DNA of 64,000 nucleotides. Origin: Termitidicoccus mucosus (GTDB taxonomy: Bacteria; Verrucomicrobiota; Verrucomicrobiia; Opitutales; Opitutaceae). Under the pieces are notes generated by a model that was not told the DNA's origin, ran no database searches, and saw only the letters and a list, made by a program, of their open reading frames with translations. The stretch covers positions 7,688,501-7,752,500 of the forward strand of contig NZ_CP109796.1 in assembly GCF_038725785.1 (NCBI RefSeq), in the 5' to 3' direction. The position numbers and the translations under genes are program-made. Positions 51,506-59,912 of the stretch are shown here, piece by piece. The stretch's first letter is position 1; each line of letters begins with the position of its first letter.

Positions 51506-52783
51506 ATGCGCGTCATCGTCACATCGCACGGCTCCACCGGGGACATTTATCCTGTAATTGCGCTTGCGGTGGCGTTGCGCAACGCGGGGCACGACACGGT
51601 GTTTGCGACGCTGCCCGTTTATCGCGAGGAAATCGAGCGCGCGGGCGTGGCGTTTTATCCGCTCTGCGCGGACAGCCACGAAATCACCATCCAGGCATGG
51701 ATGGGGCGGTTGCAGAAGCTGCATTCGCCCATCTCGCAACTGCGCGAGGTGTTCATGTGCGCGCTGCCGCTGCTGCCGGATTTGATCCAGCGCACAGACG
51801 GGGTGCTGAAGGGCGCGGATTTGCTCGTGTCGTCGTATTTGTTTCCAATGAACAAGGGTCTGGCGGACCGGCATGGCGTGCCGTTTGCCACGCTGTCGTT
51901 CGCGCACCAGGCGGTGCCGTCGCCGGATTATCCGCCGGAGAACATCATCTCGCCGCGCTGGCTGCCGAGCGGGATGCGGCGCGTGTGGAACGCGTTCCTG
52001 TGGCGCGCGGCCAACCGCATCGTCGACCGCGTGATCAATCGCGCCGTCCGCCGTCCGTTGCGCGACGCAGGGCTGCCGCTGGTGCGCAACTTTTTTTCCG
52101 CGCCGGCGGAGCGCGTGATTGTCGCCGTATCCGAAAAATTAATGCGTCCGCGCGCCGCCATCGAATCGCGTTTTCGTTTCACCGGTTATTGCCGCTGGCA
52201 GGCGCCGGAGGATGCGCGGCTGGAGGAGGAGCTGACGATGTTCTCGGGCGGGGAAAAGATGCCCGTGCTCACGTTTGGCAGCATGGTGTATCCCGACGCT
52301 GACGCGTGGATGCGGCGGCTGGCGGCGGCGTGGCCGCGCGGCAGGAAACTCGTGGTGCAGCGCGGCTGGGCGGGGTTCGAGGCGCCGGCGGGGCGCGACG
52401 AGATCAAGGTCGTCGGCAGCGTGTCGCACGACCAGCTTTTCCGGCATGCGTCGGCGGTCATCCACCACGGCGGCGCGGGGACGACGGCGAGCGCGCTCCA
52501 CGCCGGCGTGCCCCAACTCGTGGCGCCGCACATCGGCGACCAGTTTTTCTTTGGCAGGGAGGTGGAGCGGCTCGGCTGCGGCTTCCGCATCGCGAAAAAA
52601 TGCTGGCCCGAAAAACTGGCCGCCGCGCTCGCCCGGCTGGACGCCTCTCCGGAGTTCGCCGCCAGCGCCCTGCGGGCGCGCGCCACGCTCGCATCGGAAA
52701 ACGGCCCGACGCAGGCGGTGGAAGAACTGGAGCGTTTTGTGGCGGAGACGAAGGCGGGCCGCGCGGCGGCCTGTGTTAGTTGA
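51506..52783 (+). CDS. GT1-family glycosyltransferase (UGT/sterol-glucosyltransferase type)
   Basis: 425 aa from MRVIVTSHGSTGDIYP, where the GT-B fold starts with the G-S-x-G-D loop; the frame extends 14 codons up without purpose. The N-terminal domain (1-210) holds the acceptor side and has no signal peptide. The C-terminal donor domain has PVLTFGSMV, the HHGGAGTTASALHAGVPQL motif (about residue 320) and GDQFFFGREVERLG, as in nucleotide-sugar transferases acting on lipids or small molecules. The acceptor is unknown. It is separated from metG by a 130-bp gap with an inverted repeat. Confidence 0.86.
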   Translation: MRVIVTSHGSTGDIYPVIALAVALRNAGHDTVFATLPVYREEIERAGVAFYPLCADSHEITIQAWMGRLQKLHSPISQLREVFMCALPLLPDLIQRTDGVLKGADLLVSSYLFPMNKGLADRHGVPFATLSFAHQAVPSPDYPPENIISPRWLPSGMRRVWNAFLWRAANRIVDRVINRAVRRPLRDAGLPLVRNFFSAPAERVIVAVSEKLMRPRAAIESRFRFTGYCRWQAPEDARLEEELTMFSGGEKMPVLTFGSMVYPDADAWMRRLAAAWPRGRKLVVQRGWAGFEAPAGRDEIKVVGSVSHDQLFRHASAVIHHGGAGTTASALHAGVPQLVAPHIGDQFFFGREVERLGCGFRIAKKCWPEKLAAALARLDASPEFAASALRARATLASENGPTQAVEELERFVAETKAGRAAACVS

Positions 52784-52853
52784 AGTTCAAGTTTAAGTTG
52801 AGGAAAACGAGGCGGTCGGGGCGCAGGTGCGGGTTTGAACTTAAACTTAAACC
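52784..52853. repeat. AT-rich inverted repeat between glycosyltransferase and metG
   Basis: AAGTTCAAGTTTAAGTTG and GAACTTAAACTTAAACC are near-complementary arms about 30 bp apart. It begins directly at the glycosyltransferase stop. It could act as a weak terminator or protect mRNA ends; no T-run. Confidence 0.4.
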
Positions 52854-52913
52854 GGTCGCGCAGCGGCCCTCGACATTTGGCCCCGGGATCGTTTTCATTT
52901 GCCCCTTACACGC

Positions 52914-54440
52914 ATGAACACCTTCTACATCACGACCGCCATCGACTATGTGAACGGTTCGCCGCACCTCGGGCACGCCTACGAGAAAGTGCTGACGGAC
53001 GTCATTGCCCGTTTCCGGCGGCTCATGGGCGATCGGGTGTTTTTTCTCACCGGCGTGGACGAGCACGGCCAGAAAGTCCAGCAGACCGCCCGCGCCCGCG
53101 GCATCCCCCCGCAGCAGTTTTGCGACGAGATTTCGCAGGAATTCCGGGACATGTGCGCGAAGCTCGACATCTCCAACGACGACTTCATCCGCACCACCGA
53201 GCCGCGCCATAAAAAAGTCGTCCGCGACCTGCTCCAGCAACTCTTCGACCAGGGCGAAATCTACAAGGCCGAATACAAGGGTTTTTACTCCACGCGCCAG
53301 GAGCAGTTTTTGCAGGAAAAAGACCGCAACCCCGACGGCACCTGGCCCGAGATTTTCGGCGAGGTCACCGAAATCACCGAGAGCAATTATTTCTTCAAGC
53401 TTCGGCAGTATCAGGACTGGCTCATCGAGCACCTGAAGAAAAACGAGGACTTCGTCTTCCCTCGCTACCGCCAGAAACAAGTCCTCGAATTTCTCAGCGA
53501 GCCGCTCAACGACCTCTGCATCTCGCGCCCGAAGGAGCGCCTCGAATGGGGCATCCCGCTGCCCTTCGACGAGGAATTTGTCACCTACGTCTGGTTCGAC
53601 GCGCTCGTCAACTATTACACCGCCGTCGTGGACAAGCCCGGATTCTGGCCCGCCAACTTCCACGTCATCGGCAAGGACATCCTCGTGCCGCCGCACGCCG
53701 TTTACTGGCCCATCATGCTCAAGGCCGCCGGCATCGAGCCCCCGCGCTCGCTCCTCGCGCACGGCTGGTGGTCGATCAACGGCAGCAAGATGTCCAAGAG
53801 CACCGGCAACTTCGTCGAGCCCATCGCCTTCGCCGAGCAATACGGCGTGGACGCGCTCCGCTATTTCCTCATCCGCGAAATGAGCGTCGGCCAGGACAGC
53901 GACTTCTCGCTCCAGCAGTTCCTCGCCCGCTACAACGCCGAGCTCGCCAACAACCTGGGCAACCTCGTCAACCGCACGCTCAACATGACCAACCGCTTCG
54001 CCGCCGGCGTCATTCCCGCCGCGGAAGCCCCCGGCGAGGCCGAACGCGAATTACAAACCGCGTGGGAGAAAACCCGCGACGAGGTCGTCTCGCTCAACGA
54101 AGGCTTCCAGTTCCACATCGCGCTCGAGCGCACCTTTGCCTTCATCACCGCGACCAACGGCTACATCGAAAAACGCGCCCCCTGGAAACTCGGCAAGTCG
54201 GCCGCCCCCGCCGACCAGGCGCTCCTGCGCACTTCGCTGGCCACGATGGCCGAGGCGCTCCGCCTCGCCAATGCCCTCCTTGTTGCCGTCATGCCCGGCA
54301 CCTCCGGCAAAATCAACGCCGTCCTCGGCCACCGGCCCGCCGCGGTCTGGCGCGATGAACTCGTCTGGGGCGCGCGCCTCACCGGAAACAAAGTCGCCGA
54401 AACCGCCATCCTCTTCCCGCGCCCGCAGACGACGAAGTGA
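52914..54440 (+). CDS. metG: methionyl-tRNA synthetase
   Basis: 508 aa from MNTFYITTAIDYVNG. Class I synthetase: the HIGH-type motif is GSPHLGHAYEK (about 20), and the KMSKS loop is intact (NGSKMSKSTGNFV, about 295). The anticodon-binding helical domain follows with LANNLGNLVNRTLNM and GYIEKRAPWKL. The connective region reads GFYSTRQEQFLQEKD, without the Cys pairs of zinc-binding forms, and there is no C-terminal EMAPII-like domain, so it is the short zinc-less type. It charges tRNA-Met in the cytoplasm and is presumably essential. menF follows 134 bp downstream. Confidence 0.96.
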   Translation: MNTFYITTAIDYVNGSPHLGHAYEKVLTDVIARFRRLMGDRVFFLTGVDEHGQKVQQTARARGIPPQQFCDEISQEFRDMCAKLDISNDDFIRTTEPRHKKVVRDLLQQLFDQGEIYKAEYKGFYSTRQEQFLQEKDRNPDGTWPEIFGEVTEITESNYFFKLRQYQDWLIEHLKKNEDFVFPRYRQKQVLEFLSEPLNDLCISRPKERLEWGIPLPFDEEFVTYVWFDALVNYYTAVVDKPGFWPANFHVIGKDILVPPHAVYWPIMLKAAGIEPPRSLLAHGWWSINGSKMSKSTGNFVEPIAFAEQYGVDALRYFLIREMSVGQDSDFSLQQFLARYNAELANNLGNLVNRTLNMTNRFAAGVIPAAEAPGEAERELQTAWEKTRDEVVSLNEGFQFHIALERTFAFITATNGYIEKRAPWKLGKSAAPADQALLRTSLATMAEALRLANALLVAVMPGTSGKINAVLGHRPAAVWRDELVWGARLTGNKVAETAILFPRPQTTK

Positions 54441-54573
54441 GGCGCTGCGGATCAAACCATGCTCGTCCGAAAAGACACTGCTGCCGGCGAACGGGAACGG
54501 ACGGCGGCTGTTGCAAAAAATGCAACAGTTCTCCCTGACGAGCCGGTCTGAAAAGCATTTTCCGCCGGCGCCC

Positions 54574-56109
54574 ATGCTTCACCTTCCCGTCGATCCCGCC
54601 GCCCCCGCCAACGCCAATCCCGCCGCGCTGCGCGACTTCCTCGCGCAATGCCAGGCGCTCGCGGCCGCCGTCGGGCGGTCCCGGCTCGTCAGCATCACGC
54701 TCGAAGTCCCCGCGCTCGACCCGCTCGCCGTGCTCGAATCCATCTTCGAGTCCGGCGAGCGCCATTTCTACGCCGAGCGCCCTGCGGAGAATTTCGCCAT
54801 CGCCGGAGCCGAGGCCGTGCTCTCCTTTTCCGCGAGCGGCGAGACCCGTTTTGCCGACAGCCGGCGCTTCATCGACGAAACGCTCGCCGACGCCATCGGC
54901 GTCGGCGACCAAGCGGCGGCCTTCTCCGGCCCGCATTTCTTCACTGCGTATTCATTTTTTAATGACACCGAACCCGGCGAGCCTTTCGAATCCGCCGGCA
55001 TCTTCATTCCCCGCTGGCAGGTCGCCCGTGTTGGCGACCGCACCACCGCCGTTGCCAACTTCCTCGTTGCTCCCGACTCTCCCCTCGACGCGCTCGTCGA
55101 AAAAGTCTGGCGCGCGCATCAGAAATTCACGCGTTTCGAATACAACGTGGCCGGATCGGGTGGCGGCTCGAGTGGCGGGTTGTGTGGCACGGGCGACTCG
55201 CCCGTGCCACACGACCCGCATGGGCGGGACGCCCATGCCACTCAATCCGCCCATGCCGCGCCCGGCGAACTGCAAACCCGCGAACGGGCAGCCCTCGCCT
55301 CTGCCTCATCCACCTACCGCGCCGCCGTTACCCGCGCGCTCGAACTCATCGCCGACGGGGATTTCCAGAAAATAGTGCTTGCGCGCGCCAAGGACATCCG
55401 CGCCGCCGAGGCGCTGCACCCGCTGCGCGTGCTCAACGGGCTCCGCCAGCGTTTCGGGGACTGCTACAGCTTCTCCCTCGCCAACGGCCGCGGCCAGAGC
55501 TTCATCGGCGCGAGTCCCGAACGGCTCCTGCGCGTGCGTGACGGACGCCTCCTCACCGAGGCGCTTGCCGGCTCCGCCCGGCGCGGCGCGACCGCAAGCG
55601 AGGACGCCGCGCTCGGCGGCGAACTGTTGCGCAACGAAAAAGACCTGCGCGAGCATCGCCACGTGCTCGACTCCATCGTCCGCCGGCTCGCGCCGCTGGG
55701 CCTGCAACTCAGTTTTTCCGAAAAGCCCGGACTTCGCCGGCTCGCCAACGTCCAGCATCTGCACACGCCCGTCGAAGCCGCGCTTCCGCCAACCGTGCGC
55801 CTTCTCGACGCGCTTGCCCGCCTGCATCCCACGCCCGCGGTCGGCGGCACGCCGCGCGAAGCCGCGATCGCGCGCATCCGCGAACTGGAGGATTTCCCGC
55901 GCGGTCTCTACGCCGGGGCCATCGGCTGGATTGACTCGCGGGGCGGCGGCGAGTTTTTCGTCGGCCTGCGCACCGCGCTTCTCGAGGGCGACCGCGCCCG
56001 CCTCTACGCCGGCGCCGGCATCGTGGCCGGCTCCTCGCCCGAAAAAGAACTCGCCGAGACCGAGCTGAAATTCCAAGCCATGCAGACCGCGTTGCTGGGA
56101 GAAACTTAA
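54574..56109 (+). CDS. menF: isochorismate synthase (menaquinone pathway)
   Basis: 511 aa from MLHLPVDPAAPANAN; longer frames upstream run into metG. The chorismate-binding fold is clear: DFQKIVLARAKDI, FIGASPERLLRVRDG (about 312), TEALAGSARRG, EHRHVLDSIV, VGGTPREAAI (about 424), LYAGAIGWID and the late RLYAGAGIVAGSSPEKELAETE. It converts chorismate to isochorismate, the substrate of MenD. Residues about 195-230 (GTGDSPVP, GRDAHATQ) are encoded by two palindromic elements and have no counterpart in the family; they fall between the N-terminal region and the catalytic core, probably as a surface loop. Confidence 0.93.
   Translation: MLHLPVDPAAPANANPAALRDFLAQCQALAAAVGRSRLVSITLEVPALDPLAVLESIFESGERHFYAERPAENFAIAGAEAVLSFSASGETRFADSRRFIDETLADAIGVGDQAAAFSGPHFFTAYSFFNDTEPGEPFESAGIFIPRWQVARVGDRTTAVANFLVAPDSPLDALVEKVWRAHQKFTRFEYNVAGSGGGSSGGLCGTGDSPVPHDPHGRDAHATQSAHAAPGELQTRERAALASASSTYRAAVTRALELIADGDFQKIVLARAKDIRAAEALHPLRVLNGLRQRFGDCYSFSLANGRGQSFIGASPERLLRVRDGRLLTEALAGSARRGATASEDAALGGELLRNEKDLREHRHVLDSIVRRLAPLGLQLSFSEKPGLRRLANVQHLHTPVEAALPPTVRLLDALARLHPTPAVGGTPREAAIARIRELEDFPRGLYAGAIGWIDSRGGGEFFVGLRTALLEGDRARLYAGAGIVAGSSPEKELAETELKFQAMQTALLGET
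55183..55240. repeat. two palindromic elements in frame inside menF
   Basis: TGTGGCACGGGC / GCCCGTGCCACA (12-bp arms, 55183-55211) and GCATGGGC / GCCCATGC around GGGAC (55218-55238). The second stem is the same as the two copies in menD. Confidence 0.8.
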
Positions 56110-56216
56110 TTCGCCCCCAAAAGTCCCGGCGTGGCGCAGCCGCAACAAAACAAGGTTCAAACGAAGGTTCCTTGCTGTTTTGAATGGGAGCGACCGTGGC
56201 GGGTGAGGCACAGGAG

Positions 56217-56267
56217 CGCGGGCATTCTTGCCCGCGAAACATGGCATGGACGAGACACTCATGCCAT
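56217..56267. repeat. two palindromes in the menF-autotransporter gap
   Basis: CGCGGGCA / TGCCCGCG (56217-56236) and ATGGCATG / CATGCCAT (56241-56267). They lie in the 219-bp convergent gap, which shows no gene. Confidence 0.6.
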
Positions 56268-56328
56268 CCGAGCCATCGGGAAAATTGTCAGTTTCCCCTC
56301 CCGCGACTGTTTTTTCGGCGCGGCATTT

Positions 56329-59250
56329 TCACCAGAGACGCCGGCAGCCGAAATTCAGACTCCAGGGGCGCTCGTAACGGGCAGCCTTGCTGTATTCATA
56401 ATCGAAATACAACTGGCTTCTCCCGCTTACGCGATACGTCGCGCCCACCCCGGCTTCCGCCCGCCAGCCGTCGTAGTCCGGAACGAACGCCTCTCCGGCG
56501 AGGCGAACCGCCCCGCCGGCGGTGTCGGTCTTCACCACGCCGAATTTGCCGTAGGGAATCCACTTCGAGTCCGCGATGCGCCGCCCGAAACGCACCAGCG
56601 CGCGGTATTGCGCCGCGCGGGCGCAGGCCGCCTTCACCTCGAAGGTCGCGTGGCCGGAACCGGAGCGGTAGGTCGCGCCGCGCAGCCACGCCACGGCGGC
56701 TTGCGCGGTGGGTTCGACCCACCAGCCATCCGCGCGTTCGAGGCGGCGGCCCGCTTCCAGGGACACGCCTTGAGCATCGCTGCTGTAGCCGCCCTGCACG
56801 CGGCCTCCATCGGCGGTGAGGGTGTCGAAGCGGTGTTTGTAGCGGTCGGCTTTCAGCACGAGGTCGGCGTGCCAGCCCGCGTCGTGCAGCCAAGTGCCGT
56901 AGAGTCCGGCGGTCAGGCCGTTGGTGTGGCCGGTGCCGCCCGCCCGGGAGAAGTCCCGCTCGATGCGGCCCAGATCCACAAAGCCGCCGAGGAGCGTGGT
57001 GCTCCCGTCGTGGCGGAAGGCTTTGTCGCCGCCAGTGGTCAGGCCGTAAACGTATTCGTCAAAGGCGCGTCCGGTGAGGCGGTTGTCCGCATTCAGCCGG
57101 TAACCACGGGCGCGCATCCAGATGTTGCCGGCGGGTTGCGGGGAGCGGGCGTCCGCGCCGCGATGTAGGGCGCGACCTTGCGTCGCGCCGCCCATGGCGG
57201 ACGGATTCACGTATTCGCGGCCTGACGCAAGGTCAGGCCCTACGGCGGCGGGCAGCAGTTCGGCGCGCACATCTCCCATGCGCAGGTAGAGCGCGTCGAG
57301 CGAGTAGTGCCAGTCGCGGCCCAGCATTGCGGCGGTGCCAATGATGGCGTCGGCGGTGGCGGAGAGGCCGGCGCGGTATAAATACCAGTTGGTCGCGGGC
57401 AGGCCGGTGATGCCGTCCGCGTCGAATTGCGCGCCGTTTTGCACGCTGTAGTCGTAGAGGCCGATGGTGGTCGTGCCGGAGAAAGCGGCCGTGCCGGCGG
57501 CGGTTTGCACCAACAGCAACGGAGGCTCGCCGCCCGTGGGCCTCGCGCCGGTGTCATTGATGATAATGCGGTGCGCGCCGCCGGCGGTGCCTCCGACAGT
57601 GAGCTGGTCGCCGGTATTGGCGGCGATGTCGGTGTTCATCACAAACGTGCCGCTGCCGGTCAAGTCGGCCACGATGTCCAGGGTGCGGAAGGCGCCGCCT
57701 TGGGCAAAGCGCACCGTGCTGTTGCCAAGCGTCAGGCGGGTCACCGCCGAGTCGGAGGTCATCGTCCAGTCGGTCGCGTCTAGCGTGACGTTGGCCACGT
57801 CGGCGGCGCGGTCGCCCAGCGTCATCGCACCAGTCAAATGCAGGCTGCTGCCGCTGAAGTTGACCGTGCCGTGGTTGTAAACACGGATGATGTTGCCGCC
57901 GTTGACGGTCGCCACGCGGTCGAGGGCGGCATCCAGCGCCGTGTTGAAATTTCCGCCGTTCAGGGCGCCGTCCACATTCACCAAATCCCGGCCCGCGCCG
58001 AGCGAGCCGCCGCGGACCGTGACCGTCGAATGGTCGTCCGGCGTGGTGGAACCCGTGGTGCGGGCATAAATGCCGTGGGATTGCGCGGAGGAAAGCACGG
58101 CGTCGGTGGCGATGACGTTGCCGTTGTCCAGCACCTCGAAAACCGCGGCGTCCGCGCCCCCGGTGGCAATGACGCCCCGGACGATCTCGACGGTGACGCC
58201 GGCATCCTTGACCCAGGCCCCGGCGGAATTCCGCCCGGTGGTGACAATCTCCGTGTCGGTGCTGACAATCCGCGTCGCAAACGTGCCGGCAAAATCCTGG
58301 TTGCCGTAAAGGTAGGTGCTGTTGCGCCGGGCATACAGGCCGTAATTCGCGCTGCCGGAGGCCGCGATGCGGCAGGCGTCCAGCGTCAACTCCGCGTAGC
58401 CGGCGACGTATCCGCCCGCCACCCCGTCGCCATGCAGCGTGAACGTGATGCCGCGCATGTGCGCTTCCGTGAACAAGCCGGGATTGGCGGAAGTGTTAAA
58501 CGCGCTGACCACGGCCACGCCATGCGACGCGCCGCCAAAGGTCTCCACCGTGCCGCCGTCCGCCTCCAGGTAACCGCCGTATTCCGACTGGTAGCCGCAA
58601 TTCATCGCGTCGGCGCGGGTGTTCAGGCCGTGAATGGTCAGGTTTCTGGCATAGACGTAACCCCGGAGATTGGTCTGGTTGCCAAAAGCCGTCACGCCCT
58701 TGCCCCAATAACCGTGGATGGTAATGTCACTGTCGGCGAGGTGCAGGGTGCCGCCGTTTCCGCCCAGCGCGCCGGTGCCGTTCGCGGAGCTGGAGGCAGA
58801 GGTGACAATGACCAGATTGCCCAGCCACGCCACGCTGCCCTCGTCCTGCACCCGGATGCCGTAATTGTTTCCGGTGGTCTTCTGGTTGTCGATGGTGCCG
58901 CTGCCGGCTGTCAGTTCGCCGCCATGCGCCACCATCAGGCCGTTGCTGCGCGCGGCGGTGGTCGCCCCTGCCGGTTTGTCCTTCACCACCACGTCAATCG
59001 TATCCAGGACCAGCTTCGTGCCGGTGCCGGTCACCTTGAGACCATAAGTCGCGTTCTCCGCGTTGCCGCCGCCGTTCACCGTGGCGGTCACGGCCAGCGA
59101 GGGCAAATGCGTCGTTCCCGAGTTGAACAAATAGGAGCCGTTTGCATCCGGCGACGCCTGTGCCTGCAAAAACGATGGCAAGAGCAGGCAGACGGGAAAA
59201 ACGGCCCGAACAAGCCGCCGGGTCTTTTTTGGTTTTATTGGATTTTGCAT
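56329..59250 (-). CDS. autotransporter with beta-helix passenger and outer-membrane barrel
   Basis: 973 aa from MQNPIKPKKTRRLVRAVFPV, giving a signal peptide ending near LQAQA; the frame extends upstream into the regulatory gap. The passenger (about 30-640) is a repetitive Gly/Asn/Thr/Val-rich right-handed beta-helix (for example GGTLHLADSDITIHGYWGKG). The barrel domain (about 715-973) starts around NIWMRARGYRLNAD and contains RWGRRIADS-like strands (RFGRRIADSKWIPYG) and a YFDYEYSKAARYERPW end. The junction (about 670-710) is encoded by two palindromic elements. An adhesin or surface structural role is likely, with no enzymatic motif seen. Divergent from the XRE regulator, which may control it. 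Confidence 0.85.
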   Translation of the reverse strand: MQNPIKPKKTRRLVRAVFPVCLLLPSFLQAQASPDANGSYLFNSGTTHLPSLAVTATVNGGGNAENATYGLKVTGTGTKLVLDTIDVVVKDKPAGATTAARSNGLMVAHGGELTAGSGTIDNQKTTGNNYGIRVQDEGSVAWLGNLVIVTSASSSANGTGALGGNGGTLHLADSDITIHGYWGKGVTAFGNQTNLRGYVYARNLTIHGLNTRADAMNCGYQSEYGGYLEADGGTVETFGGASHGVAVVSAFNTSANPGLFTEAHMRGITFTLHGDGVAGGYVAGYAELTLDACRIAASGSANYGLYARRNSTYLYGNQDFAGTFATRIVSTDTEIVTTGRNSAGAWVKDAGVTVEIVRGVIATGGADAAVFEVLDNGNVIATDAVLSSAQSHGIYARTTGSTTPDDHSTVTVRGGSLGAGRDLVNVDGALNGGNFNTALDAALDRVATVNGGNIIRVYNHGTVNFSGSSLHLTGAMTLGDRAADVANVTLDATDWTMTSDSAVTRLTLGNSTVRFAQGGAFRTLDIVADLTGSGTFVMNTDIAANTGDQLTVGGTAGGAHRIIINDTGARPTGGEPPLLLVQTAAGTAAFSGTTTIGLYDYSVQNGAQFDADGITGLPATNWYLYRAGLSATADAIIGTAAMLGRDWHYSLDALYLRMGDVRAELLPAAVGPDLASGREYVNPSAMGGATQGRALHRGADARSPQPAGNIWMRARGYRLNADNRLTGRAFDEYVYGLTTGGDKAFRHDGSTTLLGGFVDLGRIERDFSRAGGTGHTNGLTAGLYGTWLHDAGWHADLVLKADRYKHRFDTLTADGGRVQGGYSSDAQGVSLEAGRRLERADGWWVEPTAQAAVAWLRGATYRSGSGHATFEVKAACARAAQYRALVRFGRRIADSKWIPYGKFGVVKTDTAGGAVRLAGEAFVPDYDGWRAEAGVGATYRVSGRSQLYFDYEYSKAARYERPWSLNFGCRRLW
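57166..57189. repeat. palindromic element (GTAGGG type) in frame in the autotransporter gene
   Basis: GTAGGGCGCGAC, CTTGC, GTCGCGCC: the same layout as the elements at 10272, 14441 and 57219 with a different stem sequence, which shows compensating arm changes. Confidence 0.7.
57219..57243. repeat. palindromic element (GTAGGG type), second copy in the autotransporter gene
   Basis: GGCCTGAC, GCAAG, GTCAGGCC, CTAC; differs from the element in the GDSL-heparinase gene by one loop base. It is in the opposite orientation to the copy at 57166, 30 bp away. Confidence 0.75.
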
Positions 59251-59341
59251 GGTGGATGAGCGATTCGAAAAAAGACTGTTGTCGCCCGGGGTGCCGGGCG
59301 GAACGGCAGTGAAACGGAGAACTGCGCGGAACCCCGTTATC

Positions 59342-59353
59342 GCGTTACAACGC
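59342..59353. promoter_or_regulatory. putative XRE operator 1, GCGTTACAACGC
   Basis: Imperfect 12-bp palindrome preceded by TTATC, 92 bp upstream of the autotransporter start. Confidence 0.55.
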
Positions 59354-59395
59354 AAATCAATCCGCCGGATCCGCAAATCGATCAAGAAAAAAGTA

Positions 59396-59407
59396 GCGTT
59401 ATAACGC
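59396..59407. promoter_or_regulatory. putative XRE operator 2, GCGTTATAACGC
   Basis: Perfect 12-bp palindrome followed by GATAA, i.e. operator 1 in inverted orientation. The centres are 54 bp apart, close to five helical turns. It is 53 bp upstream of the XRE gene start. Confidence 0.6.
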
Positions 59408-59459
59408 GATAAACCGGGCGCGAAACCCTCTATGCTGCGTATCCATTTTTACATCATCC

Positions 59460-59771
59460 GTGACCACCCGCAAAAAACGCCCGTCCAAGTATGCCCGGCG
59501 GGCCTATCAGCCCGGCGCGGAGTTGAACGCGGTGGGCAAGGTGGTGCGGCAGGTGCGCAAGGCGCATGGCTGGACGCAGGACAATCTGGTCGGGCAATGC
59601 GCGCAGCGCGGGTGGGATGTCGATCATTTGCTGATCTCCAAAATCGAGACCGGCGTGCGCGTCGTCAGCGATTGGGAGCTCAAGTTGCTTTGCGAGGTGC
59701 TCGGGGTATTTCCGGATGAGTTGCTGGGGTTCCGTTCGCTGCCGGCGCGGTTGCTCAAAAAAGATCGCTGA
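59460..59771 (+). CDS. XRE-family helix-turn-helix regulator
   Basis: 103 aa from a GTG (MTTRKKRPSKYARR); no better ATG lies upstream in frame. The HTH spans about residues 27-80: VVRQVRKAHGWTQDNLVGQC, LLISKIETGVRVVSDWELKL, LCEVLGVFPDELLG. The basic N-terminal arm may contact DNA. The gene is divergent from the autotransporter, and the gap holds two matching palindromes. Local control of the autotransporter and itself is a reasonable inference. Small single-domain XRE proteins can also be phage or toxin-antitoxin derived, but no partner toxin is seen. Confidence 0.85.
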   Translation: MTTRKKRPSKYARRAYQPGAELNAVGKVVRQVRKAHGWTQDNLVGQCAQRGWDVDHLLISKIETGVRVVSDWELKLLCEVLGVFPDELLGFRSLPARLLKKDR

Positions 59772-59912
59772 TTGGCGTCCCTGTCGGGGCGGGAAAACGA
59801 ATCTTCTCCACTGCGCCGTTTTCGAGGCTTTGCACGTGAGACGGGCGGCGCTGTTGTTTTTCCGTGTCTTTCGCGGGCAATCTGCTGAACTTCCCGCCAG
59901 ATTTTTTGCCTG

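Noticed and set aside
52776-53840. 354-codon minus-strand frame over metG
   Set aside because: Full antisense of an unambiguous metG.
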